Shown here in pieces: positions 10,295 through 23,353 of a DNA stretch of 64,000 bases (positions are counted from its first letter, which is position 1; the number at the start of each line of letters is the position of its first letter). The notes beneath the pieces were generated by a model. The model made no database searches. It was given only the letters and a program-made list of their open reading frames with translations, and was not told the DNA's origin. The stretch is taken from contig JAOPGA020000789.1 of assembly GCA_026419775.2 (NCBI GenBank), positions 1-64,000 of the forward strand. Direction: 5' to 3'. Position numbers and translations under genes: made by a program. This DNA is from Acrasis kona (lineage: Eukaryota; Heterolobosea; Eutetramitea; Acrasida; Acrasidae).

Positions 10295-11131
10295 TTATGA
10301 CCATTCACCTTTTGTAAGGGACTCTATTGGATGTTCTGACCTCTTCAAGTGCAATTCTTGGAATATGGATTTTGGATCAGGATGATTTTTATGGATATCA
10401 TTCTCTGCTTCCTCTTCGACTTGCTCCCCAACATTTCCCAAATACTCAACGTCATGATTAGCACCAACAAACAAAATCTCTGCTCCTTCAACGTTCAGAA
10501 AATCAGTAGATGTTATCGGCGCCCACTTTCTATTATGGAACATTTCTTGAAGGGAATCATCAAACTCTGGCTTTTCGCTTTTTGACACAACACCAGCCGC
10601 GTCCTCTTTTTCTGGATTCTTCACGCTCACAACAAAGCAACCTTCACTTTCAATGTTAAACGAACTTTGCACTTTTGATAATTTATTAGGAACTTCTAAA
10701 ATGTAAGCAAGTCGGGTGTTCTTTTCGTGTGTCACAATAGCATAAAAACCCTCACCAACAGGTCTGGCTGGTTGTGCAGTTGTGTCGTCTTTTGTTTTGT
10801 TATGATTAATTTCAATGGATAAACTTTCTTCAACTATCTGCTTAACGTTAGGAGATGTCTTTTCAACAACACCAAGAAGTCTTTCATGTTTAGTTATATC
10901 TGGAAGTTTCTTTTTCAACATGTTGATAAGCCTGGATGCACCTTTATCCAGAGGCTTTACTAATAAATAGAACTTTTGAACATCATCCGGACCCTCTGCA
11001 GACTCGAGATCTACTTTTGGTCTGTAAAAAAAGTAAATGTGTCCCATTTCAATAATTTCATCCTCAATCTTCTGTTTTTTCTGCTCTGGCTCATTTTCAT
11101 GGTCATGTTTTTCTCTTTTGTGCTTGCTCAT
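10295..11131 (-). CDS. Conserved nuclear-type protein, family annotated in fungi as BTB-domain transcription-factor-like
   Basis: A 278-residue single-exon protein. The first 25 residues are highly charged (SKHKREKHDHENEPEQKKQK) and look like a bipartite nuclear localisation signal. The core has the blocks GHIYFFYRPKV, DDVQKFYLLVKPL, ARPVGEGFYAIVTHE and GCFVVSVKNPE. I recall these from a fungal and protist family usually labelled BTB domain transcription factor, although no BTB fold is evident here. The biochemical role is not established. The start is ATG 11129-11131. It is divergent from the gene at 11290, with 158 bp between starts, and convergent with the secreted protein gene downstream. 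Family membership rests on remembered motifs, so it is only moderately sure. Confidence 0.72.
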   Translation of the reverse strand: MSKHKREKHDHENEPEQKKQKIEDEIIEMGHIYFFYRPKVDLESAEGPDDVQKFYLLVKPLDKGASRLINMLKKKLPDITKHERLLGVVEKTSPNVKQIVEESLSIEINHNKTKDDTTAQPARPVGEGFYAIVTHEKNTRLAYILEVPNKLSKVQSSFNIESEGCFVVSVKNPEKEDAAGVVSKSEKPEFDDSLQEMFHNRKWAPITSTDFLNVEGAEILFVGANHDVEYLGNVGEQVEEEAENDIHKNHPDPKSIFQELHLKRSEHPIESLTKGEWS

Positions 11132-11289
11132 TCCAAATCTAATTTTAACTACTTCGTTCGTTGTTAATGTGGCATTTATTCAAAAGTTGATCTTGAGAGA
11201 TCGGGCATATACATGTTATTAGCCGTCTTATATTTGCTCTTAAAAAGCGGAGAAGCTAATTCTATTTTTAATTGAAAAGAAACAAAACA

Positions 11290-12167
11290 ATGACAACCCC
11301 AGTTAATGTACCCGTAGAGATTGCAGAAGGATTTTATAACATAAGAGGAGACTTTAGAGTTGCTGGTCTCATCAATGTTGGTATGTATCTCCACCTGTAG
11401 GGTGTTACTAATTCCCATCAGGCACACAAATGTCTCTGATCAGACTATCAAGCGGAAAGTATCTGATAATTGATACAATCTCAATGTGTGATGAGTTGAA
11501 AATCGCCATCGATAAATTAACAGCCAACGGAACAAATATCGAAGCCGTTCTGGCCACTCATCCATTCCACACAGGTAGCTTTTCGGACTTTTACAAGACC
11601 TATCCCAATGCCCCCTACTATGGAACGCCACGTCACATGAAAAAAATAACTGATGTGCAATGGAAAGGAGAAATCAACGATTGTAACGTTAGAGGTCTCT
11701 GGTCACCAGAAGTAGAGATGCGCATTCCAGAAGGTGCAGAGTTCATAAACCCTGCAGAAAGCAACCACTTCTCCTGTGTATTTGTTTATCACAGGGCAAG
11801 TCGCACCATACATGTCGACGACACCATAGGGTTTGCTGAAGATCCAAATTTCGTGATGAAGATTTTCGGCGTCAAGAAGGGCGGCATGATGTTCCATCCC
11901 ACAATCAAATTCAACGGACTACTGCCACATCCTGATTCTCCTTTTGCATTTAGGGATTGGCTCAAGAAGGTGTGTGAAGATTGGGACTTTGACAACTTGG
12001 TAGCTGCACATAATGGAGTCAAGAAGGGTGGTGCCAAGGAGCAAATCATTCAGCTCATAAATGACTCTGAACCATTGTTCCAAAAGCTTCACGAGAAGAA
12101 GAAGAAGAGCGGAAGCTCTACCGAGGAATCATCTCCTCATGCTATTACCAATAATGAATGTGGATAA
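11290..12167 (+). CDS. Metallo-beta-lactamase-fold-like protein
   Basis: Two exons, 11290-11380 and 11422-12167, joined across a 41-nt GT..AG intron with frame kept, give 248 residues. The layout follows the metallo-beta-lactamase fold: a beta-rich start (FYNIRGDFRVAGLINVGTQM, then LIRLSSGKYLIIDT), then ATHPFHTGSF in the place of the HxHxDH motif, then HVDDTIGF, and finally AAHNG near the end. The HxHxDH signature is degenerate (H-P-F-H-T), so metal binding and hydrolase activity are uncertain. The last 30 residues are a lysine- and serine-rich tail. Without the short first exon the protein would lack the first strand, which supports the spliced model. The substrate is unknown. Confidence 0.75.
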
Positions 12168-12280
12168 ATTTGTATTTAAAACCATCCTGCTGTTGGAGAC
12201 AATTTATTCACAATCATACAAACCACAATAGGGCTGTTATGTACACTTTGTTCGGAACCATAAAAACTTTCCGATTTTTC

Positions 12281-14128
12281 CTAAATCTTTTGCGTCTGTA
12301 AATCTCCAAGGTACTGCGCCAGTTTGTGACTCCTCTCCTCTTCGTCCTCAACCTCGGTATCGAGAAGACCATTAAGCTTTTCCTTGTTTTGCTTTAACAT
12401 TTGTACAATGTCATCGTCGTTTACAAACTCATGAGACCTACTCTGTTTTGACTCTGGAGAGTTGTAGATTAAACTAGGAGTTGTGGTCCGCGATTCCGAT
12501 TCTACATATCCAGAGCTTGGGTATATAAACGTACTCTCCGAACTCATTCCAATAGCACCGCTTAAAAGACTTTTATTTTGACTGTCGACGATGCGTTCTT
12601 TTGGAGAATGTTTTTTTTCTTGATGAATGCTCAATAATTCACTCCTCATTTGTGCAATCTCTTCCTTTACTCCTTGCATCACATTGTCTATTGATGCTTT
12701 TATGGCATCTTGATTGAAGTGTGATTTGGATTTGTAATGTTTACTCCAACGTTGGTCATCGTCAGAATCAGAGTCGCTCCTATGCCTCATGGGTCTCCAT
12801 CTAACAGCTTTTTCGATGATATCAATATCTTGGTCTTGATTTGATGGATGTTTGTCAATAATCAAATATTCGGAGAGCGACTTTGAGTTGATTTGTTTTG
12901 GTGATGTGAGCACCATTGATTTGACGTCTGTGCGATCTGATAGGATGACCTCTGCTTCTTTTAATGCCTTTGCTTGTTGCTCCTTAAGGACTTCCATTTT
13001 TGTCTTGTCAAACTCCCACGGTGCAGCCTTTTTATATCTCTCCTCCATCTCCTCTCTATCTCTTGCTTCTTGTTCAACCTTGGCTGCTCTGCTTTTATCC
13101 GCCTGCTCCTTCAAATCTTTGAGGTACTGCTTTTGGCGCTCTATTTCTCTTCTTCTGTTTAAATCTTCGGATTCTTTGTGATCGCTGTGATGATTATGAT
13201 GCTCTTCAGGCCTCCCTTTGTTTCTTGGAGGGTATTTATATTTATCGTCTATATTTTCGTAGTATCTGCGCTCCTCTTCGTCTCTTCTCCTCTTTTCTCT
13301 TGCTTGCTGGTCGAGATGCGCCCTATACTCGTCTGATTTTCTTAAATGGTCTTGTTGGCTCACATAGTCTTCATTTTTATCTGCGTTTAAAAAATTATTT
13401 CTTAGTCTCCTCCCGTTAGGTTGTTCATTTTGTCCTATACGAGCAAACAATCCCCCATTACCATCATTACCATCATAAATGTTCTGCTTTCTTCGAGAGT
13501 TTTCTGTGGTTGGGCTAATGTTTTTTTGGATTAATTGACCACTTTTTCTGTTATAGTGGTCGGCACTATAGTGTCTTGGTTCTATCGTTTTCGGGATTTC
13601 ATGGTCGATGCGCTGTTTGAATTTTCTTTGCCTGTCATACTGACCCATGCCTTTGAAAAGACCTGTCTCAGCACTAGCTTGCCTAACATTATTATTTGGT
13701 GCGTCTTTTATTTTTTCGTTGTAGAGTCGTTGAGAACGAGGTGTTAGTTGGTCGAATCTTTTTTTTTGTTCGTTGCTCGAAGGTTCGTAGTAACTTGCAT
13801 CCTCATGGTAACTATTGATGTCATCATCATAATCGTCCTCATCATATGTCTTTTGTAGATGCCTTTTCTTCTTTTCTTCCCACACTGCTGCCCTCACACT
13901 GGAAATAATTAATGACGTACTATTTTGATTTGCTTACCCTCTCCTTCTTGGACTGTAATTATCATGTGTATAGGATTCCTCTTCATCTGATTGCTCGTAG
14001 CTCCGTCGCATATCAGTTGTAAGGAATGGAACCTTTATCCCGCTTGAAAAAATACTGTAAAGTAGTAGTTCCTGAAGTAATTGTCGACTATTGGCACCAC
14101 CTGTATGTAATAGTATTGTATACGTCAT
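12281..14128 (-). CDS. CSPP1-like charged coiled-coil protein
   Basis: Two exons, 14128-13938 and 13898-12281, give up to 602 residues. It is highly charged with long helical stretches (QKQYLKDLKEQADKSRAAK and REEMEERYKKAAPWEF). Repeats of the form short arginine patch, then LDQQAREKRRRDEEERR, recall CSPP1 and related centrosome or cilium-tip proteins, where QAYLEELKKQIEEKK-type helices end in a P-W motif. A glycine-containing patch, LFKGMGQYDRQRKFKQR, is similar in kind. The start is uncertain: ATG at 14128 is used, but ATG at 14009-14011 (MRRSYEQSDEEES) would give a more typical acidic N-terminus of 563 residues. Cilium or centrosome function is inferred from likeness and from the flagellar DNAI2 gene nearby, not proven. 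Confidence 0.65.
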
Positions 14129-14338
14129 GTATATATCCTTTGAGCGCCTGTAGAGTTACGTATTGGTAATATAAAATTGATTGAAACTTCACACACCATC
14201 ACAGCAGTATATAAAGAGTAGATTGAAACCAAAATAAATTTTGGGCACCAATACCCAGATGGCAGTCTAAGAGATATATACTTCAGTGATGGATAAAAGG
14301 CATTCTTAGTTGATGCGGACCGTCGACTATATAAAACT

Positions 14339-14422
14339 TATTCGCTGCCGGAATCGAACCGACGACCTCTGCCGTGTTAAAGCAGCTATCTATTTTTGGA
14401 TTACCAACTGATATAAGCGAAC
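14339..14422 (-). tRNA. tRNA-Val(AAC) with an enlarged D loop
   Basis: The stems fold well: acceptor GTTCGCT with AGCGAAT, D stem TATC with GATA, anticodon stem CTGCT with GGCAG around loop TTAACAC (anticodon AAC, valine), T stem GTCGG with CCGGC around TTCGATT. The D loop is 19 nt (AGTTGGTAATCCAAAAATA) instead of the usual 8-11. The extra 10 or so bases fall after the conserved GG. It may be a divergent tRNA, a pseudogene, or a tRNA carrying a tiny D-loop intron. Confidence 0.8.
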
Positions 14423-14571
14423 TACATGGACATTCTATCGTTCCTCTAAATTTGGATGTTATAAATTGTAAATAATCCCAAAGATATCACCAAAAACCAA
14501 TGATTGACGCGTTTTAGCATATGTAAATTGTAATATATTCTAATCTAGGTGCTGTTAATAACATATCAAGA

Positions 14572-16012
14572 ATGAAGGAGACAAGACCACTCGTTAAAAG
14601 TCCTTCAGAGTCACTTGATGAATATCCGTACTACCAATCTAATACTCCAACCTCAGGAGATGCAGTAGCAAAGGAGAAGCATTTTGTGGTTGATCCTTCG
14701 CTATCACTTCAGACGTACCCATACGAAAACTCTCCAATTGATATCAATGGTAGTGACACAAAGAACATTGGCAATAATAGTGGAAAAGCGAACAAGAGAG
14801 ATTTGGTTGGATTCTTTTTGTGTGGACTGCTAAACAACTTTGGTTACGTCTTATTTTTAACAGCCGCGAGTGATCTTGCAAAAGTAAGAGAAGATGTTAT
14901 TCACATTGATTAATGATTTTATTTAGGACCAGAACGGCCTTGTATTGTTCTGCGAAATTGTACCATCTTTACTTCTTCAGTTAATAGCTCCGTTCTTTAT
15001 GCATTTGATACCTTACAGGTAACATTTAACTTCATTCGTAATCTCAACTTTTAGCCTGCGCATTATTACAGTATTTGTGTTGGGTGTCTCCTCACTAATG
15101 ATCGTGGCCTGGGCGGACGCTCTTCATGGCGTACCTGCACAAGGCATTCTCGCCATCAAGTTGATGGGCGTCGTCTTCTCCAGTGTTGGATGTGGAGGAG
15201 GAGAAATTACATTTTTAGCCATGAGTAGTTACTACCATAAGGATGCAGTTAGTGCATGGAGCAGTGGTACTGGTGGTGCTGGAATATTTGGTGGCGTGTG
15301 CTATGCCGTATTGTCAACCTTTGGTTGGAGCACAAGAACAAAATTAATGCTGTGCACACCATTGTTCATCGTGATGCTCCTTAGTGCTTTCCTCGTATTG
15401 ACTGGCAAACACAATCAAAATGGATTCTGCTCAAGAGGTGGCGGCGTCATTAAACAAGAAGGATCCATAACCCCCACATCTCCCGCCTCAACCAAATTAA
15501 AGATTATGTACATTCCCCAATTATTCAAGTACATGGTTCCATTGTTCGTGGTCTATTACGCAGAATATGTCATCCTCAGCGGAGTGTTGCCTACCGTGGT
15601 TTTCAGAAGAGGATTCGTGGACGCCAAAAGCAACTATTACGTTTACACATTAGCATACCAAGTGGGTGTTTTTGTAAGCAGATCCAGCGTCAACATTTAT
15701 CCCATCAAGAGATTGTGGCTACCAGCAGTCATTCAATGTGGACTCTGTGCTTTCGTATTATTGGATGCATTCTTCCGTTTCATTCCAGCCATTGCATTCG
15801 TGGTACCCGTCATCTTTGTAGTGGGACTGTTGGGCGGCGGAACCTATGTGAATGCATTCTACTTGATGTCTCAACAAATGCCAAGCCAATACAAGGAATT
15901 CGGAATGGGACTGGTGAGCGTCGCCAACAGCATTGGAATATCCTTGTCAAGCGTCACCTCAATCTTCCTCCAACCATGGCTGTTGAGTCATCAACACAAA
16001 AAGTTTATATAA
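14572..16012 (+). CDS. CLN3: CLN3 (battenin) lysosomal membrane protein
   Basis: Three exons, 14572-14883, 14927-15018 and 15055-16012, give 453 residues (human CLN3 is 438). CLN3 is a multi-pass endolysosomal membrane protein of the major-facilitator type, needed for lysosomal clearance of glycerophosphodiesters; its loss causes juvenile Batten disease. Diagnostic blocks are LVGFFLCGLLNNFGYVLFLT near the first span, LIAPFFMHLIPYS, GGGEITFLAMSSYY followed by AWSSGTGGAGIFGG, YYAEYVILSGVLP, and YQVGVFVSRSSV. All have close counterparts in animal CLN3. About 60 polar residues precede the first membrane segment. Exon 2 supplies the LLAPLGLHLLPYS-equivalent segment, which confirms both introns. 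It is convergent with the MST kinase gene, with 11 bp between stops. Confidence 0.94.
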
Positions 16013-16023
16013 AAATAACAGTT

Positions 16024-17615
<1,592 letters not shown>

Positions 17616-17831
17616 ATATTGTACGCTTCGTAGGTTATTTTGTTGTCGTTAATAATTGGTTGGCTTGAAGCTTGTAACGGTCTATACCATATCCTTGATG
17701 TTAAAAAACTTCTTATAAATGAATCAATGTTAGTCGAATTATGTAGGGTTTGTCGCAGGCATATCGATGTAGACTCGACACAAGTTTCAGTTACTTCAAG
17801 TTTGTAAGATTGGTCAACTATATATCACACA

Positions 17832-18161
17832 ATGTCGACACCAACAACACCCTCTGAATTGCAAAAGGAAGAAAAATTGGAACACTGCCTTGAGGGAGCA
17901 CTTCGCAAGACTTCTTATGGATTAGCGTTCTCTGTTCTACCAGCGTTATTGTTAACTTGTAAGAATAACTATGACGGACCTTATAATTGATAATTTTTAG
18001 CAAGCAGATCATTACGTTTTGGTATTCTTGGACTTGGAACTGGTATTGGTATTGGAATGAGTTATACAGAGTGTCGCTTCTCTTTTGAAAAGAATGTTTA
18101 TCTACAAAGGAGACATGTCGCAAAGGCAATTGTTGATCCATCAAAACCAGAACAATCATAA
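17832..18161 (+). CDS. MIC10: MIC10, inner-membrane MICOS subunit
   Basis: Two exons, 17832-17958 and 18001-18161, encode 95 residues; an unspliced scan misses this gene. MIC10 bends the mitochondrial inner membrane at crista junctions. Visible features are a short N-terminal segment (EKLEHCLEGALRKTSYG), a first hydrophobic segment (LAFSVLPALLLT), a loop with basic residues (SRSLRF), and a second segment with the family glycine motif GLGTGIGIGMSYTECR. This matches the GxGxGxG plus SY/C pattern that drives MIC10 oligomerisation. The protein is slightly longer than human MIC10 (78 residues), mainly at the C-terminus. It is divergent from the MST gene, with about 216 bp between starts, and convergent with DNAI2, with 21 bp between stops. 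Confidence 0.9.
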
Positions 18162-18182
18162 GCAAAATTCATATAAATTTAA

Positions 18183-20150
18183 TTACACTTTTATTTCATC
18201 TTGACCATTAATCTCCTCGAAAAATTCTTGGGTTATCCGCTTCAATTCTTCTTCATCAACATCATCTTGAATTTCAACATTTTGATCAATTCGCGACACG
18301 TACAGAGACACTGAGCTGGATGCCCTACTACTCGCACTCTGTGGCCGACTTATAGTTCCTGATCTTGATGCGCTAGATGGCCTGCTTGTTACCGTCGGTG
18401 GTCGTAATAAGTCTGCAGCCTCTGATTCATACATGTATTCATTGTCCACGACTGTCGTTTCGAAAAATGCATCATTCACACTAATTGAGGTTGGCGCTTC
18501 CACATCCTCCTTCTTTTTTTGTGCCTCCAATACCTTTTCACGCTTCATTTCTCTTTCAAACATTTTCATTATTGCATCCTTTTCCTCTGACGAACTTTGT
18601 CCCTCGCCATTCATAAAGTTACAAAGATCATCGCTGAGTTCCACAAAGGACACATTCCCTAAAGCATCGCCAACCGCCAAGTACTTGCCATTTGATGGAC
18701 GAATAGAATAAAGACCAGTGTCACTAAGGCCCACACTAACCAACGGTTTATTGTGATTGTGCAGAAAATCCCATACATCCAGCGTACCATCCATTCTGGT
18801 GGTGAAGAACACTCCGGGACGCGACGGGCTCCAACATCCTCCCGTCAAATAGGAATCGTTATATCTGGTCTCAATCAATGGTTGCTTCCATATTTCATCC
18901 ATCCAAACTCTCGCTGTCCAATCACCAATCGACAAAAAGAACCGAGTTAAAAATGGATTTCTCTGTACACTGTAAATGGTTCCGTGATGACCGTGGTAGC
19001 TTCTCTCTATTTTATCTTTCTTTTTGCTCTTTCTATTCCAGCTAGATATCACACCTTGTTCCGTTCCAATCAAAAATTTACTTGTGCTATATTGCGTATT
19101 ATAGTCCAGCGAAATTAAACCTAGCGTTCCCTCAGGTAAATGCTTACTTCCCTTGGTGTCCAGTACATTGCGTTCTATTGGCTCTCCCAAGTTCCTTACA
19201 TCCCATATCAACAACAAACCATCGGTCGATATGCTGGCGAATTCTGTGCCCTGCTTACTCTGTATCCATTGTACGTCATAAACTGGATCATTATGCGACT
19301 TGTCCATATGGGAATAATCGACTGATTGTGAACCTCTTCGCGTATCGAAATAGACTATGATTGTTAGTCACAACATACGTGTTTAGATGCACTTACAAAG
19401 AGTACCATTATACGCTCCTGCCACTATGCACGATGTATCTTTTGGATTGTACTCCAAACAACAAAGCGGCGAAGTAGGCAGTAGCTGCATTTCTGGTGTA
19501 TTTGGATTGTTTACGTCCCATATAAAACTGTCCATGTCCATACCTTCTGGAACATCTTGAGATTGAGGGGTACAGTAGGCGACAGCAATCTTTTTATAAT
19601 CAGATGGGTACCAAGATATAGAGGAGGCTGTTCTTTTGTATTTGCAACAAGGATCTTTGAACACAGTCAGCACCGTTGCAGAAGATGTTCCAGTCCTCCA
19701 CATGACATTAGCATATTGATTGTATTTTTCGCTTGGAGGAAAGTAAGCTTCGTAGACGTCCAAGGAGTTGTTTTGAGCTAGATTATGTACCATGGGTTCA
19801 GCTAAATTCTGCAATACCCTGTGGTATTTTTCGTCGTTTTCAACCTTTTTTTGGTATCTCTTCTTAAAGTCAATGTCATTTATATTTACATCCTTAGGCC
19901 ATCCACCCTCTAGATGCAGCATTCCTTGAGAGTGGTACTGCCTAGTTTCCGTATTCACTTCATGCTCGGATTTTTCTTTTGTAATTTGGACACCCCGATG
20001 TATAGGTGTTCGCTCTATATAAAGACTATTCAACATATCGTTCGGTTTTATGTCCGTGAGTGTTATGATGTCTGTGTCCTCGAATTCATAATGTCTTCCA
20101 AATCGTCGCCTTTGTTTTTTGTATATGTGTTCGATATTATAGATGTCCAT
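18183..20150 (-). CDS. DNAI2: Outer dynein arm intermediate chain 2 (DNAI2/IC69)
   Basis: Two exons, 20150-19397 and 19354-18183, give 641 residues, the usual family length. DNAI2 is a WD40-repeat intermediate chain that anchors outer arm dynein heavy chains in motile cilia. Family blocks are RRRFGRHYEFED near the start, GGAYNGTL/FYFDTRRGS across the splice junction, SHNDPVYDVQWIQSKQGTEF, FLIGTEQGVISSWNRKSKKK, GDWTARVW, and WSPSRPGVFFTTRMDGTLDV. It ends with FEREMKREKVLEAQKKKE and an acidic tail, as in animal DNAI2. Its presence means that this organism builds, or recently built, flagella with outer arms. Its ATG is only 35 bp from that of the gene at 20186, so they share a promoter. Confidence 0.95.
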
Positions 20151-20171
20151 TTGACTGTGATTTTATCCTGA

Positions 20172-20183
20172 TTTCGGCGGGAA
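20172..20183. promoter_or_regulatory. E2F-like element in the DNAI2 / 20186 divergent promoter
   Basis: TTTCGGCGGGAA lies in the 35-bp gap between two divergent start codons. It fits the GGCGGGAA core of E2F/DP sites. Related elements occur at 31576-31586 and 41241-41250. Function is inferred from the motif only. Confidence 0.35.
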
Positions 20184-20185
20184 CA

Positions 20186-20734
20186 ATGAGCAAAGTTGCC
20201 GCTGCGGAACCACAGAATGAGGATAGCCTTTGGGATACAATATTGGAAGCTCAAAGGAAAATTGACGATACAGATAATAACACAGAAGAGATGAGCGAGA
20301 CAGCGTCACTTCATAACTATGTAAATCAATTGTTTTTCAAGGACGATCAGAACATAATGACACCCATCGAAGAGGACGAACAAACGGACGAAATTAAAGT
20401 GAAAGATTTTCAATTATTTTTAGAGCAACAACAACGTATTAGATCTAGTTCGTTTAAGCATGCTCGACGCTTATCAAATGCTCAATCTGTTCCGAACTTA
20501 CCAATACCCCATCAATTAGTTAGGAAAATATCTCAAGATAGTATATCGGGTTCCAGAATCACTTCTCCAGGCGACGACTCATCCTCTTCAAGATCAATAT
20601 TAAATTTAACTCTAGACCCCAATAAGTTAGCAAGCACAAATCCAAATCCTTCAACGCCAAATGTTCAAGATGCAGCAGTATTCTTCACAAGGATGCTTGG
20701 TAGATATAAAACAACTACAGATACAACACAATAA
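20186..20734 (+). CDS. Unknown 182-residue acidic, serine-rich protein
   Basis: A single-exon ORF starting MSKVAAAEPQNEDSLWDTIL. It has an acidic first half (EEDEQTDEIKVKDFQLFLEQ), a middle with basic and serine patches (RIRSSSFKHARRLSNAQSVP, like phosphorylation or 14-3-3 sites) and a conserved-looking end AAVFFTRMLGRYK. There is no membrane segment, signal or recognised domain. It shares a 35-bp promoter region with the flagellar gene DNAI2, so co-expression during flagellar assembly is possible but unproven. Family not recognised. Confidence 0.7.
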   Translation: MSKVAAAEPQNEDSLWDTILEAQRKIDDTDNNTEEMSETASLHNYVNQLFFKDDQNIMTPIEEDEQTDEIKVKDFQLFLEQQQRIRSSSFKHARRLSNAQSVPNLPIPHQLVRKISQDSISGSRITSPGDDSSSSRSILNLTLDPNKLASTNPNPSTPNVQDAAVFFTRMLGRYKTTTDTTQ

Positions 20735-20771
20735 ACTAATTTAATCCAAAATAGAGGCTTTTTTGATATTG

Positions 20772-21047
20772 ATGGTGACTTTTAGTTCCTCATGGACCAG
20801 GTGTGCGATTGTTGATAAACTGATATCAATAGCGCCATCGAATAACAAAAGACGAAACCGGATCACAAGATGTAATTCTAGTTCAATCAACGACCGACGG
20901 GTCAAAGACAAATCTATTTGTCAAAAATGCCGGCATACATGTTTTCCTCAAACAGCAAAGCAACCTGAATATCTTGAGATTCTGTTCAATAAAAAAGAAC
21001 CACTTCAGCTAAGATGCACATTGGGAACAAAAACCATTTTTGTGTAA
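20772..21047 (+). CDS. Possible small protein with a CxxC-type cluster
   Basis: This open frame of 91 codons fills most of the 440-bp gap between two firm genes. The C-terminal half (ICQKCRHTC, then PEYLEILFNKKEPLQLRCTL) looks protein-like. The N-terminal third is rich in R, N and S and less convincing. It could be an exon of a spliced gene whose other parts I cannot find, or a chance ORF. The rest of the gap, 20735-20771 and 21048-21176, shows nothing I can name. Confidence 0.3.
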   Translation: MVTFSSSWTRCAIVDKLISIAPSNNKRRNRITRCNSSSINDRRVKDKSICQKCRHTCFPQTAKQPEYLEILFNKKEPLQLRCTLGTKTIFV

Positions 21048-21176
21048 AGAGGTGTCACGCGATTTAACAAAGCGACATTCCATCACAGTTCCATCAGGGT
21101 TCTTTTGAAAACTTTTACTAAGGTTGACTAATACAATATTTGTGCGTCGCCACATCAGGAGGAGTCACAACATAAC

Positions 21177-23340
21177 ATGACCAACAACATTAAATCGTGC
21201 ATTGAAGAGTTATCAAAACCTGATTATGGAATATCACAATTGACTGATGTTATTATAAAGATTGGAGATTTAACCAGACAGGAGGAGTGCAGGGAGGAGA
21301 TTTGCGAGTTGGGGGGAATTATACCTGTTATTGATGTTTTAAAGAGATACACAAAAGGTACTCTGAAATCCAGCAACAAGGATGAAGAAAACAAGCTACA
21401 AATAAACATCATGAGGGCCTTGACGAACATTAGTTTTGATCACACAAAAAATGTGGCTATCATTTGCGAGGCAGACAACAATGTAATAGAATACACACTT
21501 GACTCAATCTCCAAACCCATTCCAGAGCTAAGCAGGAACTGTTGCGCTGCAATCACTAACTTTGCTCACGATGATGGTTTGTATTCTTGATGCCCATAAC
21601 TAACCACCTGATAGACGAGATTCGGAATAGAATTGTAGAGAAGGACGGCGTTAAGAAATTGATGGACCTCATCAACAAACAAATCAAGTCCAATCAAGAT
21701 GACCTTAACATTACTTTCCACGCAATGAGAGCCTTGGAGAATGTATCAAGCACGGGTATTCTTATTAACTTTGAATTCATTTAACAAGAAAAGAAAAGGC
21801 GACCCAACAATTAATCGCAAACGATGGAATCCAATTATTAAAGTTGGTGCTCAAAACAAAGACCGATCAAGATTCCATACTTTCGCTTCATGCACTCGTT
21901 ATCAAAATTTTTGGATACATGGCAACATACAGTGAGTCCATCACCATCAATTCATTAATCATTTTTTTTAGAAGAACAAAACGATCAACTAGCAGACCAA
22001 GAAATTGTTGGAGTGCTCGCTGAAGAATTCCACAAGGTCAAGACCATACAAGTCGAAGACGATGATGAAAAGGAACAGTTGGGAGAACTAATGCAACAAA
22101 TCATTGACACACTATCAGCATGCATCAAACAGAGCGATAAGAATGCATCCAGCATGTTGAAGGATTACAATCAAACAAACATGGTGAAGGAATTGATTTC
22201 AATCTTTGGCGATAACAAGCAACCAGAGGCGTTGCGCGAACCCATCATGGACATGTTGGCTTGCCTATGCGAACGCGACGGTCTACAAAACCAATTATCC
22301 CAACAAGGTCTCATACCATGCGTAGTTGCAGCAGTGAAATCATGTGTGTTCATGGATGGTGGGATCACCGTTCAGAGCAGACAAATCACCAGCCACTCCA
22401 GATTACTCAGGTACTCCATCAAGGCCGTTGGATTCCTTGCACTTCAAGGTGAGTCATTTTAATCGTTCAACGCTCACACATTTTAGATGATCATTTGCAA
22501 CCACTCATGGATGCTGGAGCCACGGAGGCATTATTAGAGGCATTGAATCTATTATATGCGGAACAAAAACAAGTGGACGATATAACTAGCCTTGCTCAAC
22601 AAATGAACATTTACATTCAACGCAATACTTGTATCGCGCTGGGAAATCTCGCCAGGTCAGACGACAATTGCGTCCGCATCGTTGCTCTTGGAGGAATCGT
22701 TCCATTAGCAAACATCATATCTCAGGGATTCGAACCAGGCAAGGTCGATCAAAATTTGGTGGCCAATGCAGCATTCGCATTCAATAATTTAACAAAACCA
22801 TTGGCCAATAAGCGCGTCATTTTGAGTAGTCCCGAACAGTGCGAGAGCGTATTGGATGCACTCTATACATTATTGGATGATCAAAGTCCATTCGTATTAC
22901 AATTCTATGCAGCAGAGAGCATTGGTAATTTGAGTCATCAATCACCACAAAATGCACAACGCATTGTGGAGTATCGATCGTCATCTTCTTCTTCATCATG
23001 TGCATTCTTGGAGAGGCTGTTGAGCGTGATTGTGAGCAGGAAGGATAAGATCAAATTGAGATATGCAGTGGTGAAGGCATTGGTCAGCTTGAGCGATGCA
23101 GACAGTAACATTGGAGTCATGATTGCTGCCAGGTTGCAAAAGGATAAGGAACACATGGAACAATTGATGGTGGAGATGGAGAACGAACAAGAGGATAAGA
23201 TTCAACAAATGGCCATTCAAGGATTGACAAAGTTGGGCATCAGAGAGTTGAAGGTTGAAATTGGACAAGCAGCATTAACGCCAGCAGTAGCTGCAGAGCA
23301 TGATGTCATGAGCGATGTGAATAGTCCTAGTGACGAATAA
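21177..23340 (+). CDS. RAP1GDS1: Armadillo-repeat SmgGDS homologue
   Basis: Five exons, 21177-21576, 21615-21755, 21794-21931, 21972-22448 and 22487-23340, give 669 residues (animal SmgGDS is about 560-610). SmgGDS is a chaperone-like exchange factor for polybasic-tailed small GTPases (Rho and Rap); the Dictyostelium counterpart is DarA. The protein is a chain of armadillo repeats, seen as NIMRALTNISFDHTKN, NCCAAITNFAHDD, TFHAMRALENVSS, TCIALGNLARSDDNCVRIVA and AAFAFNNLTKPLANK. The arrangement of long C-terminal repeats followed by QLMVEMENEQEDKIQQMAIQ suits this family better than importin-alpha or beta-catenin. Intron 2 ends in an unusual AAAG acceptor, chosen because it alone keeps frame. 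Confidence 0.8.
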
Positions 23341-23353
23341 AATAATTTTGTAT

